A stretch of DNA of 64,000 nt from Eubacteriales bacterium. Lineage in GTDB: Bacteria; Bacillota; Clostridia; Lachnospirales; Lachnospiraceae. Below the pieces are notes generated by a model. It was not told the origin of the DNA. It did no database searches and saw nothing but the letters and a program-made list of their open reading frames with translations. Below are positions 27,945 through 37,128 of the stretch, piece after piece. Location: NCBI GenBank assembly GCA_030526265.1, contig JAUNDE010000002.1, forward strand, positions 1 through 64,000. The letters run 5' to 3'. Positions within the stretch are counted from its first letter, which is position 1. Every line of letters begins with the position of its first letter. A program made the position numbers and the translations under genes.

Positions 27945-28535
27945 TTAAATCAATCCAGAGAATCCGAAGAACGCAATTGCCATCAAAGAGGCTGTGACCA
28001 GCACAATTGGTGTTCCTCTGAAAGATTCACTAATATCATTATATTCCATTTTTTCACGAATTCCAGCTAAAATTACAATTGAAATCAAAAATCCCACAGA
28101 AGTTCCGATTCCATTTACAACTCCAGTAAGGATAGAGTAATCTTTCTGGACATTCGTCAGTGCAACGCCAAGTACCGCACAGTTTGTTGTGATCAGCGGA
28201 AGGTATACTCCAAGAGCCTGATAAAGAGATGGAATCGTTTTTTTAAGAAACATCTCAACAAACTGTACAAGACAGGCAATTACAAGAATAAACACGATTG
28301 TCTGGAGGTATACGAGTTTACCACCGAAAATCGATTTGTTTGCCAAAATAAACTTGTTAATAATTCCAGTAACCAGAGAAGCAAGCGTTATTACGAACAC
28401 AACTGCTCCTCCCATTCCTGCGGCAGTTTCAACTTTCTTCGAAACACCAAGGAATGGACAGATTCCGAGGAACTGGCTGAGTACAACGTTATTAACAAGA
28501 GCAGATCCTATTGCAATAATCAATAATTCTTTCAT
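27945..28535 (-). CDS. rnfA: Rnf complex subunit RnfA
   Basis: Integral membrane subunit of Rnf, 196 aa and six helices. It has the RnfA opening (NNVVLSQFLGICPFLGVSKKVETA) with the conserved Cys in GICPFLG, and LITTNCAVLGVAL in the second half; these inverted repeats form the 2Fe-2S-binding core with RnfE. It follows rnfE by 13 nt. Confidence 0.97.
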   Translation of the reverse strand: MKELLIIAIGSALVNNVVLSQFLGICPFLGVSKKVETAAGMGGAVVFVITLASLVTGIINKFILANKSIFGGKLVYLQTIVFILVIACLVQFVEMFLKKTIPSLYQALGVYLPLITTNCAVLGVALTNVQKDYSILTGVVNGIGTSVGFLISIVILAGIREKMEYNDISESFRGTPIVLVTASLMAIAFFGFSGLI

Positions 28536-28548
28536 CTATGTACTCCTC

Positions 28549-29280
28549 CTATTCTTCATTTCCTGTAGGGAAAACTTTTCCGCCACATGCAGTATTTCCA
28601 CATGAACCGCATCCTTCTCCACAACCTGATGTCTCTGGTACTTTCTTACCTTTCTTAGCAGCATTATTTTTCACCTTATTCTGAAGTGCTGTAAGACCGG
28701 CAAGAACAAGAAACGCACCTGGTGCAAGGATGAAAATTGTAACAGGTGTGTATCCTGCAGCTCCTGTAGATGGGTCTGCCAGAGGAATCAACTGTTTCCC
28801 AAAAAATTTACCAGCTCCGATAAGTTCACGAACAACACCGATTGAAGTAAGACCCACTGTAAACCCAAGTCCCATACCAATACCATCAAAAACAGATGGA
28901 AGCACTGGGTTCTTGGATGCATATGACTCTGCACGTCCAAGGATAATACAGTTTACAACGATAAGAGGAATATAGATTCCTAGCGCAGAATAAAGACTTG
29001 GAATAAATCCTTCTAACAAAAACTGTACTATTGTTACAAATGATGCTACTACTACGATAAACGCCGGAACACGAACGGAATCCGGGATAATCTTACGAAG
29101 CATTGAAATCATCATATTTGAAAGGACAAGAACAACTGTTGTTGAAAGTCCCATACCCAAACCATTAATTGCAGATGTTGTGACAGCAAGTGTCGGACAC
29201 ATACCTAACATCAGAACGAAGGTAGGGTTTTCTTTAACTAAACCGTTATATAATCTTTCAGTACAACTATTCATAACCAC
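28549..29280 (-). CDS. rnfE: Rnf complex subunit RnfE with Cys-rich tail
   Basis: Integral membrane subunit of Rnf that pairs with RnfA. The body (about 1-200) is typical: NPTFVLMLGMCPTLAVTTSAINGLGMG, IPLIVVNCIILGRAE, and six helices. The C-terminus extends beyond the usual length to 243 aa and holds four clustered cysteines plus one more (GCGEGCGSCGNTACGG) that could bind a metal or Fe-S cluster. The tail is in frame and ends at a normal stop, so it is not an obvious frameshift. Confidence 0.95.
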   Translation of the reverse strand: MVMNSCTERLYNGLVKENPTFVLMLGMCPTLAVTTSAINGLGMGLSTTVVLVLSNMMISMLRKIIPDSVRVPAFIVVVASFVTIVQFLLEGFIPSLYSALGIYIPLIVVNCIILGRAESYASKNPVLPSVFDGIGMGLGFTVGLTSIGVVRELIGAGKFFGKQLIPLADPSTGAAGYTPVTIFILAPGAFLVLAGLTALQNKVKNNAAKKGKKVPETSGCGEGCGSCGNTACGGKVFPTGNEE

Positions 29281-29288
29281 TCTACCTC

Positions 29289-29870
29289 CTATATTAATAC
29301 ACTATTGAAATAAGCAAGCGCTGTATTGACAGCTCCAGTAAATGCTCTTGATGTGATAGTTGCACCACTAAGCGCATCGATCGGAGCACCTTCGCCGCCG
29401 TCTTTTGACACATAGAAACGATCTGTTTGAACGCCTTCATACTGTGTATAGAATTCTGGCTGAGTCGCTCTCATACCAAGTCCTGCTGTTTCGCTGATAG
29501 AAAGGATTGAAACACCATTTACAGTACCATCAGAAGTGATTCCGACTGTAATCTGAATATTTCCACCGTAGCCTTCACTATCTGTCACAGTAACAACATA
29601 TCCTTCTTCTCCTACCTGACATACTTCGTCAACTGTAGCAAGAACGCCCAAATCTGCTGTTACAGCTTCTGATGCACTCACGTCTACGTCCATAGATTCA
29701 AAATCATCCAGAGATGCATCCGGGAAGACTGCCTGCCATGCTTCTTTTTTAGCTGCATCCTGTGCCTGCGCGATAGGATCTTTTGTCACCTCATAAACCA
29801 GTCCAAGAAGTAATCCTGATATTAATGTAATAAGTGTCAAGATCATTGTATTTTTCATAATTTTATTCAT
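29289..29870 (-). CDS. rnfG: Rnf complex subunit RnfG (flavoprotein)
   Basis: Membrane-anchored flavin subunit of Rnf, 193 aa with one N-terminal helix and an FMN-binding domain outside. The flavinylation motif is SGATITS (residues 168-174), with Thr171 the expected site for covalent FMN added by ApbE. The AGLGMRATQPEF segment is conserved. Its stop meets the start of rnfD upstream by 1 nt, so the two are coupled. Confidence 0.96.
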   Translation of the reverse strand: MNKIMKNTMILTLITLISGLLLGLVYEVTKDPIAQAQDAAKKEAWQAVFPDASLDDFESMDVDVSASEAVTADLGVLATVDEVCQVGEEGYVVTVTDSEGYGGNIQITVGITSDGTVNGVSILSISETAGLGMRATQPEFYTQYEGVQTDRFYVSKDGGEGAPIDALSGATITSRAFTGAVNTALAYFNSVLI

Positions 29871-30823
29871 TATTTCTCTCCTCCTTTACCGAATGGTTTT
29901 GGAAGAGTAACCTTCTCGATCAACGGAACTAAAAGGTTACTGATAATGATCGCATAAGAAACACCTTCTGCCGATCCGCCAAACAAACGGAACAGACCTG
30001 TAAGAACACCTAATAATACACCGAAAAGAATCTGACCTTTCTTTGTAATTGGAGATGTAACATAATCTGTTGCCATGAACCATGCACCAAGCATAAGACC
30101 ACCACCACAAAGCTGAGCAGTGATATAGTGCGGATCGAAAAATCCAATGTTTTCATTTGCCATCGGTCCGAAAATACCAATAAAAGCAACAAAAGTCAAA
30201 ATGTATGTACCAGGAATACGAAGATCAATAATTCCAAGCAAAATAAGGAACATTGCGCCAATTACAATTGCTATTACTGATGTCTCACCGATTGTTCCCG
30301 GAATTCTGCCAAGCAGCATATTCATGCTGTTAATACTTTCCATACTTCCTTCTTTGATATAAGCGAGCGGAGTCGGTCCAGTCTCTCCATCATAAATAAA
30401 TGTTGTCATCTGGCTTGTGAAGGAAATAAGAAGGAAACATCTTGCTCCCAGCGCCGGATTCATGAAGTTCTGACCAAGACCTCCGAACAACTGTTTCACG
30501 ATTAAAATAGCAAACACACTGCCAAGTGCACCCATCCAAAGCGGTGCTGTTGGCGGCATATTAAGTCCAAGTAAAAGTCCAGTTACGACTGCACTAAAAT
30601 CATTGATCGTTATTTTCTTGTGCATCAATTTCTCATACACATACTCTGTAAGTACAGCTGCCGCTGTTGTAACGATCAGCATAAGCAGTGCACTCATTCC
30701 AAAATTATAAACTCCAAATGCAGATGCCGGCAACAGTGCTACTGTTACCATAAGCATAATATTGCCGGAAGTAATTTTAGAACGAATATGTGGCGAAGAT
30801 GAAATATTTAATTTATTCTCCAC
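29870..30823 (-). CDS. rnfD: Rnf complex subunit RnfD (flavoprotein)
   Basis: Integral membrane flavoprotein of Rnf, 317 aa, with about nine helices. The flavinylation motif is present near YDGETGPTPL, with Thr151 as the expected FMN site (G-P-T here where G-A-T is common in relatives). NPALGARCF and the C-terminal EGVSYAIIISN are conserved. It probably carries electrons and couples them to Na+ or H+ export. Confidence 0.96.
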   Translation of the reverse strand: MENKLNISSSPHIRSKITSGNIMLMVTVALLPASAFGVYNFGMSALLMLIVTTAAAVLTEYVYEKLMHKKITINDFSAVVTGLLLGLNMPPTAPLWMGALGSVFAILIVKQLFGGLGQNFMNPALGARCFLLISFTSQMTTFIYDGETGPTPLAYIKEGSMESINSMNMLLGRIPGTIGETSVIAIVIGAMFLILLGIIDLRIPGTYILTFVAFIGIFGPMANENIGFFDPHYITAQLCGGGLMLGAWFMATDYVTSPITKKGQILFGVLLGVLTGLFRLFGGSAEGVSYAIIISNLLVPLIEKVTLPKPFGKGGEK

Positions 30824-30846
30824 TTTTGTTCACCTCTTCCTCTCTA

Positions 30847-32166
30847 TTATTTCTTTCTGCGGTTTGCAAGTACGATTTTTCTCATTGAACCGATTGCCTG
30901 CTTCAAAGGTCTTTTCGCAGGACATACATAACTGCAAGATCCACATTCAACACATTCCATACCATTCATCTTTGTAAATGCTTCTTCATTGTGATGCTGT
31001 GCATAGTCTGCAAGTCTTGACGGAATAATTCTGCTTGGACATGCATCTACACATCTTCCACAATTGATACACGCTGTCTCCTCCAGTCCTTTTACAGGAT
31101 CTTTCAGAAAACTTAAGATTGACGAAGATGTCTTTGTAACCGGAACATCGAGTGTAAACATTGCAAATCCCATCATAGGACCACCGGAAATCACCTTTTC
31201 AGGCTCATCCTTGAATCCGCCTGCCGCTTCGACAAGTTCCATCTGATTCATTCCAAACGGTGCTCTGAAGTTGCCTGGTTCATTCACTGCATCTCCACTG
31301 ACAGTCACAATACGTTCCATGCAAGGAATTCCTTTTACAACTGCCTGATATACATTGATCATTGTCTCAACATTATCCACGACGCAGCCCGCATCTGCAG
31401 GAAGCATCGTCGAATTGATCGCTCTTCCGGTAGTTGCATAAATAAGCTGACGTTCTGCACCCTGTGGATATTTGGTTTTCAGAGCAACAACTTCCATTCT
31501 TGGTTCGTCTTTTGTAAGTTCTTTTAATTTTTCAATACAATCCGGTTTATTATCTTCCACACCGAAAATACCTTTTGCATTGTCAAAGATTGAAAGAATA
31601 ACTTTCATACCTCCCACAAGTAATTCAGGAGTCTCAATCATTCTTCTGTAGTCAGCTGTGATATACGGCTCACATTCTGCACAGTTCGCAATAATATATT
31701 CGATCTTTTCCGGTTCCTTTGGAGACAATTTTACTTTTGTCGGGAATCCGGCTCCACCCATTCCTACAACTCCGGCTTCACCGATCGCATTCAGTATTTC
31801 CTCTTTTGTCATCTCCTCAAGCGGTTTCACCTGAGCATACTGAACTTCTTCGTATTCTCCATCATTTTCCACAATAATACTATTAACCTTCGCTCCGGTT
31901 GGATTGAAGTGAGGCTCAATAGATTTTACCGTTCCGGATACAGATGCATAGATCGGCGCAGATACAAATCCGCCTGCTTCCGCAATCTTCTGTCCCTTCA
32001 GTACACGATCGCCTTTTTCCACGATCGGGACAGCCGGAGCACCGATATGCTGTGAAAGCAAATACACTAAATCGCCCTTTGGTTTCACATCGACAATTGC
32101 TTTGTCCTTCGCAAGACGTTTTCCATCATCCGGATGAATACCACCTTTAAATGTTAACAATGCCAT
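30847..32166 (-). CDS. rnfC: Rnf complex subunit RnfC
   Basis: Peripheral subunit of Rnf that binds NADH and FMN on the cytoplasmic side. It has 439 aa: an N-terminal barrel-sandwich domain, the GEAGVVGMGGAGFPTKVKL NADH/FMN region, GGPMMGF, and two 4Fe-4S motifs (CINCGRCVDACP and CVECGSCSYVCP). The C-terminus is short, without the long repeat tail of proteobacterial RnfC. First gene of the operon, with a promoter upstream at 32222-32250. Confidence 0.97.
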   Translation of the reverse strand: MALLTFKGGIHPDDGKRLAKDKAIVDVKPKGDLVYLLSQHIGAPAVPIVEKGDRVLKGQKIAEAGGFVSAPIYASVSGTVKSIEPHFNPTGAKVNSIIVENDGEYEEVQYAQVKPLEEMTKEEILNAIGEAGVVGMGGAGFPTKVKLSPKEPEKIEYIIANCAECEPYITADYRRMIETPELLVGGMKVILSIFDNAKGIFGVEDNKPDCIEKLKELTKDEPRMEVVALKTKYPQGAERQLIYATTGRAINSTMLPADAGCVVDNVETMINVYQAVVKGIPCMERIVTVSGDAVNEPGNFRAPFGMNQMELVEAAGGFKDEPEKVISGGPMMGFAMFTLDVPVTKTSSSILSFLKDPVKGLEETACINCGRCVDACPSRIIPSRLADYAQHHNEEAFTKMNGMECVECGSCSYVCPAKRPLKQAIGSMRKIVLANRRKK

Positions 32167-32221
32167 TCTCTTCCCTTACCTTCCTTTCCTTTTTTATATT
32201 CCAAATTAAATATAAATTTAA

Positions 32222-32250
32222 AATATAAATCATCGTGTTTTCTTTAACAA
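32222..32250 (-). promoter_or_regulatory. Promoter of the rnf operon
   Basis: On the minus strand: -35 TTGTTA (32245-32250), 17-nt spacer, -10 TATATT (32222-32227), placed about 55 bases before the rnfC start. A good sigma-A match. Confidence 0.6.
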
Positions 32251-32266
32251 AAATCATCACACAAAG

Positions 32267-32296
32267 AAAGATAGAGACCCCATTATCTCTATCTTT
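32267..32296 (-). terminator. Terminator after rpsA
   Basis: Perfect 11-bp stem (32267-32277 with 32286-32296) just past the rpsA stop, followed on the minus strand by T-rich sequence. Confidence 0.8.
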
Positions 32297-32319
32297 CATA
32301 TTTTAACATACTTCCAAAT

Positions 32320-33408
32320 TTATTCTTCGGCAGCCTCTGTCTCTTCTGCTGCTTCAGCTGGTTCAAGAGCCTTCATGCTAAGGCTGATTTTCTTTTCAGA
32401 CTCATTCAAGTCTACGATCTTAGCTTCAATTTCCTGACCAACAGAAAGAACATCAGATGGTTTTTCAACATGTGCACGAGAAATCTGTGAAACATGAAGA
32501 AGTGCATCTACACCTGGTGCTAATTCTACGAATGCACCAAAATCTGTCATTCTTGCAACTTTACCTGTAATTACAGTTCCTACTGCATAATCCTCAGCAG
32601 CATTCGCCCATGGATTTGTCTCTGGGAACTTAAGGCTAAGGGCAATCTTAGTATCGCGAATATCTTTCACAAGTACAGTTAAAGTCTCACCGACTTTGAA
32701 TACTTTTTTAGGATTCTCAACTCTACCCCATGACATTTCAGAGATATGTAACAATCCATCAACTCCGCCAAGATCAATGAATGCACCAAAATCAGTAACA
32801 TTCTTTACTACGCCCTCGACTTTATCTCCAACAGCAAGTTTTTCAAACAATTCTTTCTGTTTCTCTGCTTTTGCAGCAACAAGAAGCTGTCTTCTGTCAC
32901 CGATCACACGATTTCTTCTTGGATTGAACTCGCTGATTACAAATTCGATTTCCTGTCCCTGATATTTAGAGAGATCTTTCTCATATGTATCAGAAATAAG
33001 ACTTGCAGGAATAAATACTCTTGCCTCATCAACAACAACACTCAATCCACCGCCAAGGATCTGAGTAACAGGAGCTTTCAATACTTCTTTGTTCTCAAAA
33101 GCTTCTTTTAATCTCTCATTTCCTCTTTCTGCAACAAGTCTCTTATAAGTCAAGAGAACCTGTCCTTCACCATCATTCACTTTCAATACTTTTACAGTCA
33201 TTGTATCACCAACGGAAACCATAGTTGTAAGGTCTGCGTTCGATTCATTGGTGTATTCGCTTCTTGTGATGATGCCGTCAGCCTTGTATCCTATATTCAA
33301 AATGATTTCATCAGGCTTAACATCAATGACAGTGCCGTCTACCACCTCTCCGTTGCGTATAGTCTTTAATGACTCTTCTAACATCTGTTCAAAAGTTAAT
33401 TCTGACAT
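32320..33408 (-). CDS. rpsA: 30S ribosomal protein S1-like protein
   Basis: S1-domain RNA-binding protein of 362 aa with four S1 repeats: about 10-78, 92-160, 178-247 (DFGAFIDLGGVDGLLHISEMSW) and 263-335 (DFGAFVELAPGVDALLHVSQISR). It ends in an acidic Glu/Ala tail. I chose the ATG at 33408 (MSELTFEQMLEES), which follows GAGGAGG. The start lies inside the end of ispH (20-nt overlap). In many Clostridia the two genes are fused as an IspH-S1 protein; here they are separate but overlapping. It probably serves translation initiation or RNA metabolism. Confidence 0.92.
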   Translation of the reverse strand: MSELTFEQMLEESLKTIRNGEVVDGTVIDVKPDEIILNIGYKADGIITRSEYTNESNADLTTMVSVGDTMTVKVLKVNDGEGQVLLTYKRLVAERGNERLKEAFENKEVLKAPVTQILGGGLSVVVDEARVFIPASLISDTYEKDLSKYQGQEIEFVISEFNPRRNRVIGDRRQLLVAAKAEKQKELFEKLAVGDKVEGVVKNVTDFGAFIDLGGVDGLLHISEMSWGRVENPKKVFKVGETLTVLVKDIRDTKIALSLKFPETNPWANAAEDYAVGTVITGKVARMTDFGAFVELAPGVDALLHVSQISRAHVEKPSDVLSVGQEIEAKIVDLNESEKKISLSMKALEPAEAAEETEAAEE

Positions 33409-34243
33409 ATCTTTGAACCTCCTCAATTATATTATTGGGCGTGGATGCCCCTGCTGTAACACCGACTGTTTCCACGGACCTTAATTGATTCACATTCAAA
33501 TCGTCAAGTGTCTGTATATAGTACGTATTGTCACATGCATTATTGCATATTTCAAATAACTTCTGGGTGTTTGAACTATGTTTGTCTCCTATAACAATCA
33601 TTGCATCAACCCTATCCGCAATGCATGCCGCCTCTTCCTGACGTTCTTTTGTCGCACTGCAAATCGTATTTAAAACAAGTATATCATACCCCTTTTTCGA
33701 AAGAATTTCAACTAATTCTTTGAATTTATTGTAATTATATGTCGTTTGCGCAACAACACATATTTTTTTTTCAATTGAAATATTAAATCCTTCTGCTTCT
33801 TCTCTGGATGAGATCACCGTCACATCTGTTCCGGCCCAGCCCTTGATTCCTTCCACCTCAGGATGTGCATCATTCCCGACAATTACAATGTGAGATCCCT
33901 TTGCACTTTCTTCCATCACAATTCGATGTATCTTCTTCACAAACGGACAAGTTGCATCAACATAAGAAATCCCCATTTTATTCAGTTTGTCGCAGATTCT
34001 TTTGGGAACACCATGAGAACGGATAATCACAATCCCATCTTCCAGCCCAGAAAGTTCCTGTTCTGATTTAAGAACAGTGACACCTCTCTGTTCCATATCT
34101 TTAATCACTTCCGCATTATGTATAATGGGACCATATGTATAGATTTTCTTGTCTGCATTCTGTTCCACCTGATCATATACAGTCTCTACAGCTCTTCTCA
34201 CCCCAAAACAAAACCCTGCGGTTTTTGCAAGTATTACTTCCAT
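33389..34243 (-). CDS. ispH: 4-hydroxy-3-methylbut-2-enyl diphosphate reductase
   Basis: Last enzyme of the MEP isoprenoid pathway; reduces HMBPP to IPP and DMAPP using a 4Fe-4S cluster. It has 284 aa from the ATG at 34243 (MEVILAKTAGFCFGV), after AGAGGA. The three cluster cysteines lie in AGFCFGV (Cys12), DATCPFVKK and NTICSATKERQ; the IHNAEVI and SHGVPK motifs are also present. It lies 10 nt after cmk and overlaps rpsA. Confidence 0.96.
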   Translation of the reverse strand: MEVILAKTAGFCFGVRRAVETVYDQVEQNADKKIYTYGPIIHNAEVIKDMEQRGVTVLKSEQELSGLEDGIVIIRSHGVPKRICDKLNKMGISYVDATCPFVKKIHRIVMEESAKGSHIVIVGNDAHPEVEGIKGWAGTDVTVISSREEAEGFNISIEKKICVVAQTTYNYNKFKELVEILSKKGYDILVLNTICSATKERQEEAACIADRVDAMIVIGDKHSSNTQKLFEICNNACDNTYYIQTLDDLNVNQLRSVETVGVTAGASTPNNIIEEVQRYVRINF

Positions 34244-34253
34244 ATGCGTTCCT

Positions 34254-34910
34254 CTACTCACACAACTTTATTATTTCGTCAACGACTTCGTCAATTGTCA
34301 TTTCAGAACTGTCAATCAGAAATGCATCATCAGCCTTTTTAAGCGGCGACGTCTCCCTTGTCATATCACGACGATCTCTCTCTTCTATATCTGCTGCGAT
34401 TTCATTAATATCGCAAGGAATCCCTTTTGCAGTCAATTCATCAAATCTTCTCTTTGCCCTTGTCATTGCACTGGCTGTAAGATAAATCTTCACATCTGCA
34501 TTTGGCAGAATCGCAGTACCAATATCTCTTCCATCCATTACAACATCTTTTTCTCTCGCAAGTGTTCTTTGAAGCTCCAACAACTTAGCCCGCACTTTCG
34601 GAACAGCCGATGTGATCGATGCCATATTTCCGACTTCTTCATTTCGAAGCATCGAAGTTATATTTTCATCATTCAGATAAATCTGCTGAATTCCATTTTC
34701 ATAACCAATATTAACATTTGCCGAATCAAGTGCCGCAATGATTTCTGATTCATTTTCCGGATCAATCCCCTTTTTTATAAAATGTACTGCAAGACCTCTG
34801 TACATTGCACCTGTATCAACATAAATATATCCTTTTTTTGATGCGACCAGCTTTGCAATCGTACTTTTTCCTGCTCCAGCCGGTCCGTCAATTGCTAAAT
34901 TAAAACCCAT
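34254..34910 (-). CDS. cmk: Cytidylate kinase
   Basis: Phosphorylates CMP and dCMP to diphosphates. The protein (218 aa) starts MGFNLAIDGPAGAGKSTIAKLVA (P-loop), then VDTGAMYRGLAVHFI, VMDGRDIGTAILPNADVKIYLTAS and the lid DRRDMTRETSPL. I set the start at 34910 because AAGGAAGG lies 8 nt before it; longer in-frame starts add 31 unrelated residues. It lies between the broken flavoprotein gene and ispH. Confidence 0.96.
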   Translation of the reverse strand: MGFNLAIDGPAGAGKSTIAKLVASKKGYIYVDTGAMYRGLAVHFIKKGIDPENESEIIAALDSANVNIGYENGIQQIYLNDENITSMLRNEEVGNMASITSAVPKVRAKLLELQRTLAREKDVVMDGRDIGTAILPNADVKIYLTASAMTRAKRRFDELTAKGIPCDINEIAADIEERDRRDMTRETSPLKKADDAFLIDSSEMTIDEVVDEIIKLCE

Positions 34911-34926
34911 TCTATTCTTCCTTCCT

Positions 34927-36113
34927 TTATGAAACACCCTGCGCAGCCATATATGCAGTTGACCATGCGATCTGAAGATTATACCCACCTGTAACAGCAT
35001 CAAGATCCATCACTTCACCTGCAAAGTGTATATTCCTGATCTTTTTCGATTCCATTGTACCGGGATCGATTTCTTTCACAGATATACCGCCTCTTGTAAT
35101 GATCGCTTCATTAAAATCACGCAGACCAGTTAATGTCATTTTAAAATTTTTAATCAATCTCACAAAACATTTACGCTCTTCTCTGGATATCATATTCACC
35201 TGTTTATCCGGATCAATACCACTTAATCTTATCATGACCGGAATTAGTTTTGCAGGGAATAATTTCCCAATTGCATTTTTGAACTGTTTATTTTTGTTTT
35301 GGTCAAAATCACGCAAAACTCTCTGGTCAAGCTGGTCTTCCGTCAGCGCAGGTTTCAAATCAATCGTCAAAGTCAATTTCTGTTTTTTCAGAACATCTCC
35401 AACCATACTGCTCGCACTGATCATCGTCGGACCGCTCACCCCAAAATGGGTAAACAATAATTCTCCAAACTCTTCATAATATTTCTTCTTTTCGCCCGAA
35501 ATACAGGCGGAAATATTACGGAGCGAAAGCCCCTGAAGCTCCGGTACCCATTCCTCTTCTGTAACAAACGGAACCAGTCCCGGCGATAATTCCTTAACCG
35601 AATGTCCGAGTTTTTCAGCCCATCTGTAACCATCGCCTGTAGATCCTGTCGTCGGATATGATTTTCCTCCAGTTGCAATGATGCATTTATCACCAGTAAT
35701 CACTTCACCAGTTGACAGTTCAATCCCCGAAAATGCACTATCGTTTTGCAAAATATCACGAACTTCCGTATTCAGATAAATCTTCACACCTGAAATTTTC
35801 ATTGCATTAGAAAGCGTTCGGATCACATCAGAAGAATGATCCGATTCCGGGAACACCCTGTTTCCTCGTTCAGTTTTAATCCTCAACCCATTTTGTTCAA
35901 AGAATTCCATCACATTTAAATTTGAATACGTATAAAAGCTGCTGTATAAGAATTTGGAATTTGAAAGCACTGCCCTGAACAATTCTTCAATATCACATGC
36001 ATTTGTGATGTTGCATTCTTCTCAAACAAATGAACCTCATGTCCATTTGCCGCAGCATGAATAGAAGCAAACATTCCTGCCGCTCCACCGCCAATGATCA
36101 AAACTTTACTCAT
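34927..36113 (-). pseudogene. BaiN/HI0933-type flavoprotein, broken by a deletion
   Basis: NAD(P)/FAD-dependent oxidoreductase of the HI0933/BaiN family, split over two frames. The N-terminal piece (from MSKVLIIGGGAAGMFASIHA at 36113) contains the FAD dinucleotide motif and ends at HEVHLFEKN. The remainder resumes in another frame at CNITNACDIEELFRAVL and runs to the family C-terminus (FAGEVMDLDAVTGGYNLQIAWSTAY). By comparison with the family, about 14 residues including the conserved GxKxxxTGKGRCN element are missing, matching a deletion of about 43 nt at 36013-36017. Either a real loss of function or a local assembly error. It starts within the end of the RpiR gene upstream, an 8-nt overlap. 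Confidence 0.85.
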
Positions 36114-37032
36114 AGACATCCTCATCTTTAGCTCTTGAAAATTCCACTTTATCAGTAACCATATTAAGCTCATCTTTGCTGTAAACCTGATACTCATCCC
36201 AGATCTGTTCCAAAGCCTCAAGCGTTGTCACAACCTCTTTTTGTTTCTTCATACACAGCGCAACCACCAGCGCATTGATAACACTAAGTGGGGCCACAAG
36301 CGAATCAACAATTGATGCCATATCACTTCTTGCGATCAAATTGCAGGAAGAATACAGATTAATAGGCGAATGGACGCTGTCTGTAAGTGTAATTACTTTT
36401 GCTTTACGACTGCTGGCAAACTCTAAAGCTTTCAGTGTTCTCATGGAATATCTTGGGAAGCTGATACCAATGATAACATCATTAGAATTAATTCTCATCA
36501 ACTGTTCAAATATTTCACTTGAACTATTTGAACTTACCGATACAACATCGTCGCAGATCAACTGAAGATAGAATCTGAGAAAACTTGCCAGCGGAGCACA
36601 GCTTCTAATACCAATAATATAGATTTTTTTTGCATTCAAAATCGTATCCACTGCCATTTCGAACGCTTCATGATCAATATTTGACATTGTCAACTTGATT
36701 TTTTCAATATCCGACTGAAGAACTGACGCAAGAATCTCTCCCTGGCTGATTCGTCCATAAGTCACTTCCATTCTTTGAATAGAATTCAACTTTGTCCTCA
36801 CCAGTTCTTCTAATGCCTTTTGAAACTCTGGATATCCTTTATACCCTAAAGTCATTGCAAAACGAACAACTGTAGATTCGCTCACACCTACATCTTCGCC
36901 CATTTTCGCAGCCGTCAGGAACGCAGCCTTGTCATAATCTTTCCGAATATAATTCGCAAGTTTTTTCTGACCTTTACTTAACCTCGGATACTTCTCATCT
37001 ATTTTCTGAAGCAGTTCATTATTAATTCTCAT
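36106..37032 (-). CDS. MurR/RpiR family transcriptional regulator
   Basis: Sugar-phosphate-sensing regulator, 308 aa: an N-terminal RpiR-type helix-turn-helix (about 1-77; AAKMGEDVGVSESTVVRFAMTLGYKGYPEFQ) and a C-terminal SIS domain (about 125-265) with IYIIGIRSCAPLA and IIGISFPRYSMRTLKA. It lies upstream of, and overlaps, the broken flavoprotein gene. Target genes are unknown. A second, damaged RpiR gene lies at 41964-42650. Confidence 0.92.
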   Translation of the reverse strand: MRINNELLQKIDEKYPRLSKGQKKLANYIRKDYDKAAFLTAAKMGEDVGVSESTVVRFAMTLGYKGYPEFQKALEELVRTKLNSIQRMEVTYGRISQGEILASVLQSDIEKIKLTMSNIDHEAFEMAVDTILNAKKIYIIGIRSCAPLASFLRFYLQLICDDVVSVSSNSSSEIFEQLMRINSNDVIIGISFPRYSMRTLKALEFASSRKAKVITLTDSVHSPINLYSSCNLIARSDMASIVDSLVAPLSVINALVVALCMKKQKEVVTTLEALEQIWDEYQVYSKDELNMVTDKVEFSRAKDEDVYE

Positions 37033-37128
37033 ATCATTCTTCCTCTTACCTATGTCCGATTCAAATCGGATAAACCTCTATAAATAAGACAGAACCAATG
37101 ATTCTGCCTTACTAATATATTGCGTTTC

